From contig JAIUMU010000007.1 in the NCBI GenBank assembly GCA_022565355.1, forward strand, positions 45,633 to 109,632: a stretch of DNA of 64,000 nt, in the 5' to 3' direction. Positions 36,499-45,323 of the stretch are shown here, in pieces; position 1 is the first letter of the stretch; every line of letters begins with the position of its first letter. This stretch comes from Idiomarina sp. GTDB lineage: Bacteria; Pseudomonadota; Gammaproteobacteria; Enterobacterales; Alteromonadaceae. The notes beneath the pieces were generated by a model. The model searched no databases. It saw nothing but the letters and a program-made list of their open reading frames with translations, and had not been told where the DNA came from. Position numbers and translations under genes: made by a program.

Positions 36499-38076
36499 AT
36501 GGCGCGCTGGTTTCAGATTGCGGATATACCTACCCAACAACTCGAGCAATTTCATGAGGTGCGCCTTGTTTTGGGCGATCAACTGAACTCGCAGCATTCT
36601 TGGTTCAAAAACAATGATGGTGTGCTGTATGTAATGTTTGAAATGCGCCAAGAAACCGATTACGCCACTCACCATGTACAAAAGATAGTTGCTTTTTTTG
36701 CCGCCATGCGCGCATTCGCTGATGCGCTCGGAACCAAAGCAGAAGTTCTGTATTTACGCCTAGACGACCCCACCAATAGCCAAGATCTCTGCACCAATAT
36801 ACAGCACATTATGCAGGCAACGGGCGCGCAAAAATTTAGTTATCAAGAGCCCGATGAATATCGCTTAGATCAACAGCTGAACCGTATCGAGTTAGATAGC
36901 AACATTGCCATCCAATGCGATAGCGGCGAGCACTTCTTGATTAATCGTAGCGACATAGCAGACTATTTGCCCGCTACCAAAGCACCGCTCATGGAGAACT
37001 TTTATCGCCGTGTTCGCAAAGAAACCGGTTACCTTATGGATGGCGATAAACCACTAGGCGGCAAATGGAATTATGATCAAGACAACCGCAATAAACTGCC
37101 TGACGATGTGGAAATCCCTCCGCTGGCTCGGGTGCAGGTAAATGCGAGCCACATTCACGAGATGCTCAAGCAAGAAGCGGTGGAAACTATTGGTGAAATA
37201 GATGCCACGGCCTTGCAATGGCCCATTGGCCGCCGGCAATCACTTGAGTTACTTAGGCATTTTATTAAGCATAGCTTGCCGCACTTTGGCGAATACCAGG
37301 ATGCCATGAGCAGAAGGGGCTGGCTGCTGTTTCATTCGCGGTTATCCTTTAGCTTAAATACCAAAATGATTAATCCGCGCGAAGTAGTAGACGCAGCTAT
37401 CCGTGCCCATCAAGACGACCCCAAACGCGTTACCCTTGCTCAAGTAGAGGGGTTTGTAAGGCAAATTATTGGTTGGCGAGAGTTTGTACGCCTAATTTAC
37501 TGGCGGGAAATGCCGAGCTATAAGAAAACCAATTACTTCAACCATACTCGTCCGTTACCGAGCATGTATTGGAACGCCAATACGAAAATGAATTGTATGC
37601 AGCATTCAGTGCAGCAATCATTGCAGCACGCCTATGCGCACCATATTCAGCGATTAATGGTAACGGGCAACTTTGCCCTGCTGGCCGGAGTTAACCCAGA
37701 CGAGATTGATGCTTGGTACCTAGGTATCTATGCCGATGCCATTGAGTGGGTAGAATTGCCAAATACCCGCGGCATGAGCCAGTTTGCTGATGGCGGCTTA
37801 CTTGCCACCAAGCCTTATGTTTCCTCTGGGAACTACATCAATAAAATGAGTAGCTACTGTAAGAGCTGCTTTTATGATGTAAAAGCCAAAACAGGGGCTC
37901 GCAGTTGTCCATTTAACAGCCTGTATTGGAATTTTATCGCCGAGCACCGTGAGCAACTGGCAGGCAACCACCGCATGGCCATGATGTACCGGCAGTGGGA
38001 TAAGCAAAGCGCCGATAGCCAAGAGGCTATTTTAGCGCAAGCCCAGCAGCACTTAATTAATATCGAGCATCTCTAG
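36499..38076 (+). CDS. Iron-sulfur bacterial cryptochrome/photolyase (FeS-BCP, PhrB type)
   Basis: 525-residue flavoprotein of the prokaryotic (6-4) photolyase group. It begins with the photolyase-related domain (RLVLGDQLNSQHSWF). The C-terminal half holds the FAD-binding helices (GWREFVRLIYWREMP, YADAIEWVELPNTRGMSQFADGG). Four cysteines for the 4Fe-4S cluster are present: one in KMNCMQHSV, and YC-x2-C-x12-C near residue 455, the exact spacing of Agrobacterium PhrB. It should repair UV (6-4) photoproducts using blue light, or act as a light sensor. Divergent from rsuA, with a palindrome between them. Confidence 0.93.
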   Translation: MARWFQIADIPTQQLEQFHEVRLVLGDQLNSQHSWFKNNDGVLYVMFEMRQETDYATHHVQKIVAFFAAMRAFADALGTKAEVLYLRLDDPTNSQDLCTNIQHIMQATGAQKFSYQEPDEYRLDQQLNRIELDSNIAIQCDSGEHFLINRSDIADYLPATKAPLMENFYRRVRKETGYLMDGDKPLGGKWNYDQDNRNKLPDDVEIPPLARVQVNASHIHEMLKQEAVETIGEIDATALQWPIGRRQSLELLRHFIKHSLPHFGEYQDAMSRRGWLLFHSRLSFSLNTKMINPREVVDAAIRAHQDDPKRVTLAQVEGFVRQIIGWREFVRLIYWREMPSYKKTNYFNHTRPLPSMYWNANTKMNCMQHSVQQSLQHAYAHHIQRLMVTGNFALLAGVNPDEIDAWYLGIYADAIEWVELPNTRGMSQFADGGLLATKPYVSSGNYINKMSSYCKSCFYDVKAKTGARSCPFNSLYWNFIAEHREQLAGNHRMAMMYRQWDKQSADSQEAILAQAQQHLINIEHL

Positions 38077-38127
38077 TAAACAGCACTTATACTGTGTTTA
38101 ATAATGCTGTTACTTCAAGGAGCTACG

Positions 38128-38667
38128 ATGAAGAAATTAATTTTGCTAATACTGGTGTTAGCGGTTGCAGGCTGGGTGTATTTGCACTTTACCAGCCAAC
38201 CTACGCCGGTAGTAAAACCGGTGGAAACCTTTTCTGCGGAACGGTATATGGGCACTTGGTATTCCGTGCTTCGCTTACCTCATCGTTTTGAACGTAATCT
38301 CAGCAATGTAACTGCAGAATATAAGCTTAATCGGGATGGCAGTATTCATGTAGTAAACCGAGGTTACAATCAGAAAAAAGGTGAATGGAGCACAGCAACC
38401 GCAACTGCGAAGGCTGTGCCAGGTATGAATGCTGGATTTCGGGTTACCTTTTTTTGGCCCTTTAGTGGCGGCTATTACGTTGCCGAGCTAGGAAGTAACT
38501 ACGAGTACGCAGTGGTAGTAAGTGATAGCAAAGATTACTTTTGGCTACTCTCACGCACACCACGACCAAGCCAAGGCTTGATCGATGAAGTAACCGCCCG
38601 TGCATATGCTTGGGGTTACAACATCGAACAATTTGAGCGTGTTGAACATGGGCCTATTAGTAACTAA
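38128..38667 (+). CDS. Lipocalin family protein (Blc-like) with N-terminal membrane anchor
   Basis: 179-residue protein: a hydrophobic N-terminus (MKKLILLILVLAVAGWVYLHF) without a lipobox Cys, then a lipocalin barrel with the GxW motif in YMGTWYSVLRLPHRFER, NVTAEY, and YAVVVSDSKDYFWLLSRTP near the C-terminus. Bacterial Blc proteins are outer-membrane lipoproteins that bind lysophospholipids; here anchoring would be by the uncleaved or cleaved N-terminal segment. AAGGAG precedes the chosen ATG. It overlaps the convergent dehydrogenase gene by four bases. Confidence 0.88.
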   Translation: MKKLILLILVLAVAGWVYLHFTSQPTPVVKPVETFSAERYMGTWYSVLRLPHRFERNLSNVTAEYKLNRDGSIHVVNRGYNQKKGEWSTATATAKAVPGMNAGFRVTFFWPFSGGYYVAELGSNYEYAVVVSDSKDYFWLLSRTPRPSQGLIDEVTARAYAWGYNIEQFERVEHGPISN

Positions 38668-39962
38668 CAATCACCAATAAAATAGCCATGGGTACCGCGA
38701 TGGTCCATGGCTTCGGTAATCCGCTTTAAACCATGCATGTAACAAGCGCTGCGATAATCTACTTTGTGCTCGCTCGCCAACTCAAAGCACGCTTTTGCTT
38801 CTCTACCGATACGCTCGCGCATGCGCTCATTCACTTTTTCTGCTGGCCAATAATCGCCAATACGGTTTTGAATCCATTCGTAGTAACTCACAATTACGCC
38901 ACCGGTATTCACCAATACATCCGGTAACACGAGTATATTTTTCTCACCAAGAATCTTATCGGCATTGCTGGTTACTGGCCCGTTGGCAATTTCCAGAATA
39001 ACCTCCGCTTTAATAGCGTCGGCATTGTCCTCGGTAATCTGGTTCTCCAAGGCAGCCAGCACCAAAATATCCACATCTAAACAGAGTAATTCCTCGTTAC
39101 TTAAATGATCCACATTCTTTTCCTCATCTACCGAGGTTTCAGAATAAAGAATACCTTTTAGCTCGCGAGTTTTGTTTTTGTGCCGCCATACCGAATCAAC
39201 ATCTAAACCTTTCTTCGAATGCACCGCGCCTTGCGAATCAGACACCGCCACAATGGTAAGCCCAAGCTTCTGCGCAGCCGAAGCAAAATAGTAACCGGCA
39301 TTACCAAACCCTTGCACAGCTACCGTGAGATCTTCTGGCTTTTTATCCTGCTGCTCAAGATAAATTTTCAGCACTTCTAAAGCGCCTTCACCGGTGGCCT
39401 CCACTCTACCTGCAGAACCTCCCAAGCCAATGGGCTTACCGGTAATCACTGCAGGGTATTGAGCGCGCGCAATTTTCGCATACTCATCAGCCATCCAACC
39501 CATGATGGTGGCATTGGTATTCATATCCGGCGCTGGAATATCTTCATCGGGGCCAATGCAATCATAAAAGCCGCGAATATACCCGCGCGATAAGCGCTCT
39601 AGCTCTAATCGCGAGAGCTCCTTGGGATTCACACAAACACCACCCTTGGCGCCACCAAATGGCAAATCCACAACTGCGCACTTAATCGCCATCCAAAAGG
39701 CCAGTGCGGTAACCTCGCTAGCATCCACATCGGGATGAAAACGAATGCCGCCCTTACCTGGGCCGCGTGTTGTATCGTATTGCACGCGCCATGCTGGAAA
39801 TACTTGTAAGGAACCATCATCCATTCGTACCGGAATGGAAACTTCAACTACCCGCTGCGGGCGAGCTAAACGAACTTGTGCGTCTTCGGAAACATCAAGG
39901 TGCTCATAAATTGCTTCGAGGCGCCCTCTTGCATCATCTAGTGCTTTTGGTGCTTGTGCCAT
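38664..39962 (-). CDS. Glu/Leu/Phe/Val dehydrogenase (glutamate dehydrogenase)
   Basis: 432-residue NAD(P)-dependent amino-acid dehydrogenase that links glutamate to 2-oxoglutarate and ammonia. Motifs: GPGKGGIRFHPDV, catalytic Lys in LPFGGAKGGV, DIPAPDMNTN, GFGNAGYYFA for the nucleotide, and NTGGVIVSYYEW. The length and the EDIPAPDMNT pattern fit the short hexameric GDH class; the coenzyme preference is not certain. AGGAGAG precedes the ATG. It follows fadH by 20 bases on the same strand, so the two may be co-transcribed. Confidence 0.93.
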   Translation of the reverse strand: MAQAPKALDDARGRLEAIYEHLDVSEDAQVRLARPQRVVEVSIPVRMDDGSLQVFPAWRVQYDTTRGPGKGGIRFHPDVDASEVTALAFWMAIKCAVVDLPFGGAKGGVCVNPKELSRLELERLSRGYIRGFYDCIGPDEDIPAPDMNTNATIMGWMADEYAKIARAQYPAVITGKPIGLGGSAGRVEATGEGALEVLKIYLEQQDKKPEDLTVAVQGFGNAGYYFASAAQKLGLTIVAVSDSQGAVHSKKGLDVDSVWRHKNKTRELKGILYSETSVDEEKNVDHLSNEELLCLDVDILVLAALENQITEDNADAIKAEVILEIANGPVTSNADKILGEKNILVLPDVLVNTGGVIVSYYEWIQNRIGDYWPAEKVNERMRERIGREAKACFELASEHKVDYRSACYMHGLKRITEAMDHRGTHGYFIGDC

Positions 39963-39982
39963 TCATGCTCTCCTGCTGTTAA

Positions 39983-42016
<2,034 letters not shown>

Positions 42017-42024
42017 TTATTCCT

Positions 42025-42037
42025 CTGGTCTAACCTG
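42025..42037. promoter_or_regulatory. Candidate FadR-like operator before fadH
   Basis: CTGGTCTAACCTG differs from the recalled FadR pattern CTGGTCnGACCAG at two positions. It overlaps a second small dyad AACCT-N5-AGGTT. The position close to the start fits a repressor site; the assignment is inference. Confidence 0.35.
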
Positions 42038-42266
42038 TAATAGGTTCACTGTATCCGCTTCTGAAAAATCGAGCAAGCACAGATGTACGCTGAAAAACCT
42101 AACAAAACCCGCTTGGTTCTCGTGTAGTTAGCGCGCTGTTTTAGTTTAGTTCTTGCTTAGTTATAGCTAATTTAGTGTAAATTCGTTAACTTAGGCTGTT
42201 ATAGCTACCACGCAACACAAAAAGATTGGCGAAAAACGTGCAGGGTTTTGATTAAGGCAATATTAA

Positions 42267-42818
42267 ATGAAGCACACATCACATCGATTAAGCTACCTTC
42301 TGGCGTTCCTTCCTGCAGTAATTATTGCGGGAATTCTCGGCTCTGTGCTGCAAACTCAGTTTAATATTCTCGCTATTGGTGCCATTGGCCCCGCCATCGA
42401 TCTGCAAACTCGCCTTGATACCACTTGGTATGATCTACTCCACTTTGGCCCGTTGTTCACCGCTATGGTGGCCGTTGCCTTTATTGTTGCTCTTCCCGTA
42501 GCGCATTTGATTGTTCGTATCCAACGCCGGCAATTTATCGCCTGGTGTGCCGTGGCTGGTGCGGTATCCCTATGGGCAACCTTCTTGATAGCGAATCATT
42601 TCGCCCCCATGCCCACATTAATTGCCGCAACTCGCACTACGGTGGGCACTTTATTTATGACATCTAGCGGCCTCGTTGGTGGTTTTGTATATGCGGTGTT
42701 AAGCCGACACTTTCGCAAGCGCCTAATTCGCAAGTTGCGTGCGCAGCATCATCAGCGGATACAAGGCAATACAACCTCTGCTAAGCCAACGAAAACAGAT
42801 TCCGAGAGAACATCATGA
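42267..42818 (+). CDS. Hypothetical four-helix membrane protein
   Basis: I do not recognise a family. The 183-residue protein has four predicted membrane segments (about 10-35, 60-85, 93-113 and 125-148) and a basic, cytoplasmic C-terminal tail rich in Arg, Lys and His. The stop overlaps the start of the PQQ-dependent sugar dehydrogenase (ATGA), so the two are translationally coupled. It could be an electron-transfer or anchoring partner of the periplasmic dehydrogenase, but no heme-ligand pattern is obvious. AAGG precedes the ATG. Confidence 0.75.
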   Translation: MKHTSHRLSYLLAFLPAVIIAGILGSVLQTQFNILAIGAIGPAIDLQTRLDTTWYDLLHFGPLFTAMVAVAFIVALPVAHLIVRIQRRQFIAWCAVAGAVSLWATFLIANHFAPMPTLIAATRTTVGTLFMTSSGLVGGFVYAVLSRHFRKRLIRKLRAQHHQRIQGNTTSAKPTKTDSERTS

Positions 42819-44059
42819 AAGCACTAGCAATAATTTCAGGGGCGAACGCTCGCCTACTTTCGGTAGGCGCTACATTACTGTTTTTGGCATGCGCCAGCAT
42901 GAGTGCTGTTGCACAAGATGAAGCAACTCCCCAGATAGAAGCAGAAGCAAACGATGCTGCTGAGCCTGCGTATCACCTTACTACGCTGCATGAAAATCTA
43001 AGCTTTCCTTGGAGCCTCGCTGTATTGCCGGATAACAGCTTACTTGTTACCGAACGCAGCGGCACACTTGCACACTTAGCAGAAGATGGAGAGCTTCTAA
43101 GCCGCTTCGAGCCGCCGATAGATGATATCTGGGTTGATGGCCAAGCGGGTTTGTTTGAAGTGGCATTAAGCCCTAACTTTCGCAACAACCAACACCTATT
43201 CCTTTCCTATGCCTGCGGCACTGCCAATGCCAACAACACCTGTTTAGCAAAGTTCACGTGGAATGGTGAAACGTTAAGTGATGGCCAAGTGATTTTTCGC
43301 GCATTGCCAGCAAAACGTGGCAGTGCTCACTATGGTGGCCGCATCGCTTTTATGCCGGATAATACGTTACTGCTCACCCTTGGTGATGGCTTTGATTATC
43401 GGGAAGACGCCCAGCGTGTTAGCAACCATTTAGGTGCAGTAGTGCGGATAGAGCAAGATGGCCGTATACCCACCGACAACCCAATTTTAACCAGCCGTGA
43501 AAGCAAGGCCGAGATCTTTACCTATGGGCATCGCAATGTACAAGGCATTGCTTGGCACCCCGAACAGCAACGCATGTTTATCAGCGAGCACGGCCCGCGC
43601 GGGGGCGATGAAATTAATCGCTTACGCAGCGGTGCAAACTATGGCTGGCCGCTGATCACTGCTGGCGTAGATTACACTGGGGCGCTTATTACCCCCTATC
43701 AACAATTACCCGGCCTTACCGATCCTGAATTCAATTGGACCCCTTCCATAGCGCCTGCTGGGCTGGCCATTTATTATGGCAATATGTTCAGCGAATGGCA
43801 TGGCGATCTGTTAGTTCCCGCACTTGCCGGCAAACATGTGGCGCGCTTGCGCTTCTATCGCAACGAACAGGCTCCTGCAGCTAGCCCAGTTGCGCCAAGT
43901 AATGGCCGCAGCAACAGCTATAACTTACAGCAAGAAGAACGCTTATTTACTGAACTAAATCAACGTATTCGCGATATTCGCGTGCACCCCAGAACCGGCG
44001 CTTTATATTTACTCACCGATAGTGCGAATGGTACTCTTATCAAAGTTACTCGTAATTGA
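42815..44059 (+). CDS. PQQ-dependent aldose sugar dehydrogenase (YliI/soluble GDH type)
   Basis: Periplasmic six-bladed beta-propeller that oxidises aldoses with PQQ. Signal peptide at about 1-34 (ending SMSAVAQDE). Core motifs follow: LSFPWSLAVLPDNSLLVTER, GQAGLFEVALSPNF, HYGGRIAFMPDNTLLLTLGD with the catalytic-His region, FTYGHRNVQGIAWHP, EHGPRGGDEINRL and GANYGWPLIT. The length of 414 is near the E. coli YliI length. No PQQ synthesis genes are in the window, so cofactor supply is unknown. Coupled to the membrane protein upstream. Confidence 0.9.
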   Translation: MKALAIISGANARLLSVGATLLFLACASMSAVAQDEATPQIEAEANDAAEPAYHLTTLHENLSFPWSLAVLPDNSLLVTERSGTLAHLAEDGELLSRFEPPIDDIWVDGQAGLFEVALSPNFRNNQHLFLSYACGTANANNTCLAKFTWNGETLSDGQVIFRALPAKRGSAHYGGRIAFMPDNTLLLTLGDGFDYREDAQRVSNHLGAVVRIEQDGRIPTDNPILTSRESKAEIFTYGHRNVQGIAWHPEQQRMFISEHGPRGGDEINRLRSGANYGWPLITAGVDYTGALITPYQQLPGLTDPEFNWTPSIAPAGLAIYYGNMFSEWHGDLLVPALAGKHVARLRFYRNEQAPAASPVAPSNGRSNSYNLQQEERLFTELNQRIRDIRVHPRTGALYLLTDSANGTLIKVTRN

Positions 44060-44077
44060 GGATTTTAGTGCCTCAAT
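44055..44077 (+). terminator. Possible terminator overlapping the stop of the PQQ dehydrogenase gene
   Basis: ATTGAGG and CCTCAAT pair perfectly around nine bases; the dehydrogenase stop codon is within the first arm. A TTAGTTTTA stretch follows at some distance, so termination would be weak. Confidence 0.3.
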
Positions 44078-44112
44078 CCAAAATTAGTTTTACCAAAAGG
44101 AAGTATTTTTAT

Positions 44113-44169
44113 ATGGATTTTCACAAACAAACAAACAAACAAACAAACAAACAAACTAATGCTCAGTAG
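44113..44169 (+). other. Leader reading frame across the CAAA repeat (off-frame start of the barrel gene)
   Basis: An ATG with a good ribosome site (AAAGGAAG, nine bases upstream) opens a frame MDFHKQTNKQ... through the repeat. It ends at TAG eight bases past the ATG assigned to the barrel gene. The distance between the two ATGs is 46 bases; loss of one four-base unit (or gain of two) would fuse the frames, giving a Lys-rich n-region directly in front of the signal peptide. Confidence 0.6.
44124..44156 (+). repeat. Tetranucleotide microsatellite (CAAA)8
   Basis: Eight perfect CAAA units plus one C. They lie between the ribosome-binding site and the signal-peptide coding region of a small outer-membrane protein gene. 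No stop codon occurs in any frame of the repeat, so copy number sets only the frame. Confidence 0.97.
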
Positions 44170-44656
44170 GGCACTACTTACCGCAACCCTTATTTTAGGT
44201 TTTAGTTTTTCAGCTCAGGCACAGGATCGAACCTTTGATGTTGGTGTTGGGGTTGGTTTGCCATATACAGGCGTGGGTGCATCCGGGCGCTACTATTTAA
44301 ACGATACTTCAGCCTTGCAAATTTCATACGGCTGCGTCGGCTGGTCTAATACTATTTCAAACCTTTGCGGTATGGGCGCTTCGTATGAATTTACTGGCTT
44401 CCACCCCAATGATGTAGATAACCGTCACGCCATTGGCCTCTATGCTGGCTTAGCCGGGTCAAAATTACTTGTAAACTACGAAGCCAATGAGCGCTATTTT
44501 CGCAGTGTTTATGGTGCCGGAACCTACTACAATTTTTATCGCAATGGCTTTGGGAACCGAGGCTTTCATATTGGCGCAAGCACATGGATTGCAAATGAAA
44601 CCTACCACAACAAGCGGGCACTTAAATTAGCGATACATCTTGGCTACCGTTTTTAA
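44159..44656 (+). CDS. Small outer-membrane beta-barrel protein, probably phase-variable
   Basis: 165-residue protein with a signal peptide (MLSRALLTATLILGFSFSAQAQ) followed by alternating amphipathic strands (TFDVGVGVGLPYTGVGASGR, ALKLAIHLGYRF) and a C-terminal Phe, the pattern of a small (about eight-strand) barrel. The family is not recognised; the fold resembles OmpA-like or YfaZ-type barrels. The annotated ATG lies at the end of the CAAA repeat and has no ribosome site of its own. The good site serves an ATG 46 bases upstream, which is out of frame with eight repeats and in frame with seven or ten. With the present count, expression would depend on reinitiation after the short leader. 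A second barrel gene follows after 18 bases. Confidence 0.8.
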   Translation: MLSRALLTATLILGFSFSAQAQDRTFDVGVGVGLPYTGVGASGRYYLNDTSALQISYGCVGWSNTISNLCGMGASYEFTGFHPNDVDNRHAIGLYAGLAGSKLLVNYEANERYFRSVYGAGTYYNFYRNGFGNRGFHIGASTWIANETYHNKRALKLAIHLGYRF

Positions 44657-44674
44657 GCAATAGGGATATTCATC

Positions 44675-45196
44675 ATGCAAAAGAAGTTCGCGCGCAAAGC
44701 GCTTGCCGCGCTAGCACTTGCTAGCCTTGTTACCAGCGGCTCAGCCCTCGCCAATGAAGATTGGTTGATTACTGCCGGGTTTGCCCATGCCCCCTCAATT
44801 CACCCCGAGAATAATGAAGCTGCACTGTTGATTCCTATATGGTTTGCGGTTCCAGAAGCCTTCGATCGCGATGTTGGCGGCTACATCCGCTTTGGTATGG
44901 ATCAAAGTGATATTTTTGGTAATCGGAGCGATGATCAACATATCGTGCGGGTGATTAATGCTGGCTTTACCCTGAAGGCAACCGACCACGTAATATTTTA
45001 TGCTGGCCCTGGCTATTCCTATCAGCGCGCTAACGCATTTAATGCCCCAACCATTACCAAGCACCGCTTTAATGCCAACGTAGGGGTTACCTTTATGCCC
45101 GGCAACTTTGGTATCAACTTTAGCTACGATTCTGGCCCCAATGCGTTTGGGGTAGGTTTTACCGTAAGCAACTCATGGTTTGGTGGGCGTTTCTAA
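44675..45196 (+). CDS. Outer-membrane beta-barrel protein
   Basis: 173-residue protein: a Lys/Arg-rich n-region and signal peptide (about 1-26, ending GSALANED), then beta-strand pattern (VIFYAGPGYSYQRA, FNANVGVTFMPGNFGINFSY, AFGVGFTVSNSWF) and a terminal Phe. It resembles small porin-like barrels of unknown function and shares only the general pattern with its upstream neighbour. AGGGATA precedes the ATG. Likely in one transcript with the preceding barrel gene; a strong terminator follows. Confidence 0.82.
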   Translation: MQKKFARKALAALALASLVTSGSALANEDWLITAGFAHAPSIHPENNEAALLIPIWFAVPEAFDRDVGGYIRFGMDQSDIFGNRSDDQHIVRVINAGFTLKATDHVIFYAGPGYSYQRANAFNAPTITKHRFNANVGVTFMPGNFGINFSYDSGPNAFGVGFTVSNSWFGGRF

Positions 45197-45262
45197 CACC
45201 TGTATTGCCAACATCTACTCGGTTAGCAACTCGTGAGTAAACAACTTATAAGTAAGCCAACA

Positions 45263-45294
45263 AAAAGCCCGATTCATTGCTGAATCGGGCTTTT
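45263..45294. terminator. Bidirectional terminator
   Basis: AAAAGCCCGATTCA and TGAATCGGGCTTTT form a 14-bp perfect stem with a four-base loop, A tract before and T tract after. It serves both the barrel genes and the convergent M3 peptidase gene. Confidence 0.92.
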
Positions 45295-45323
45295 ACGTGT
45301 TTCACAAGGCAAGTTACCGAAAG

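Noticed and set aside
36397..36681. N-terminal extension of RsuA by 95 codons
   Set aside because: Homologues begin at MRLDRFL; the extension overlaps the divergent photolyase start and contains no known domain.
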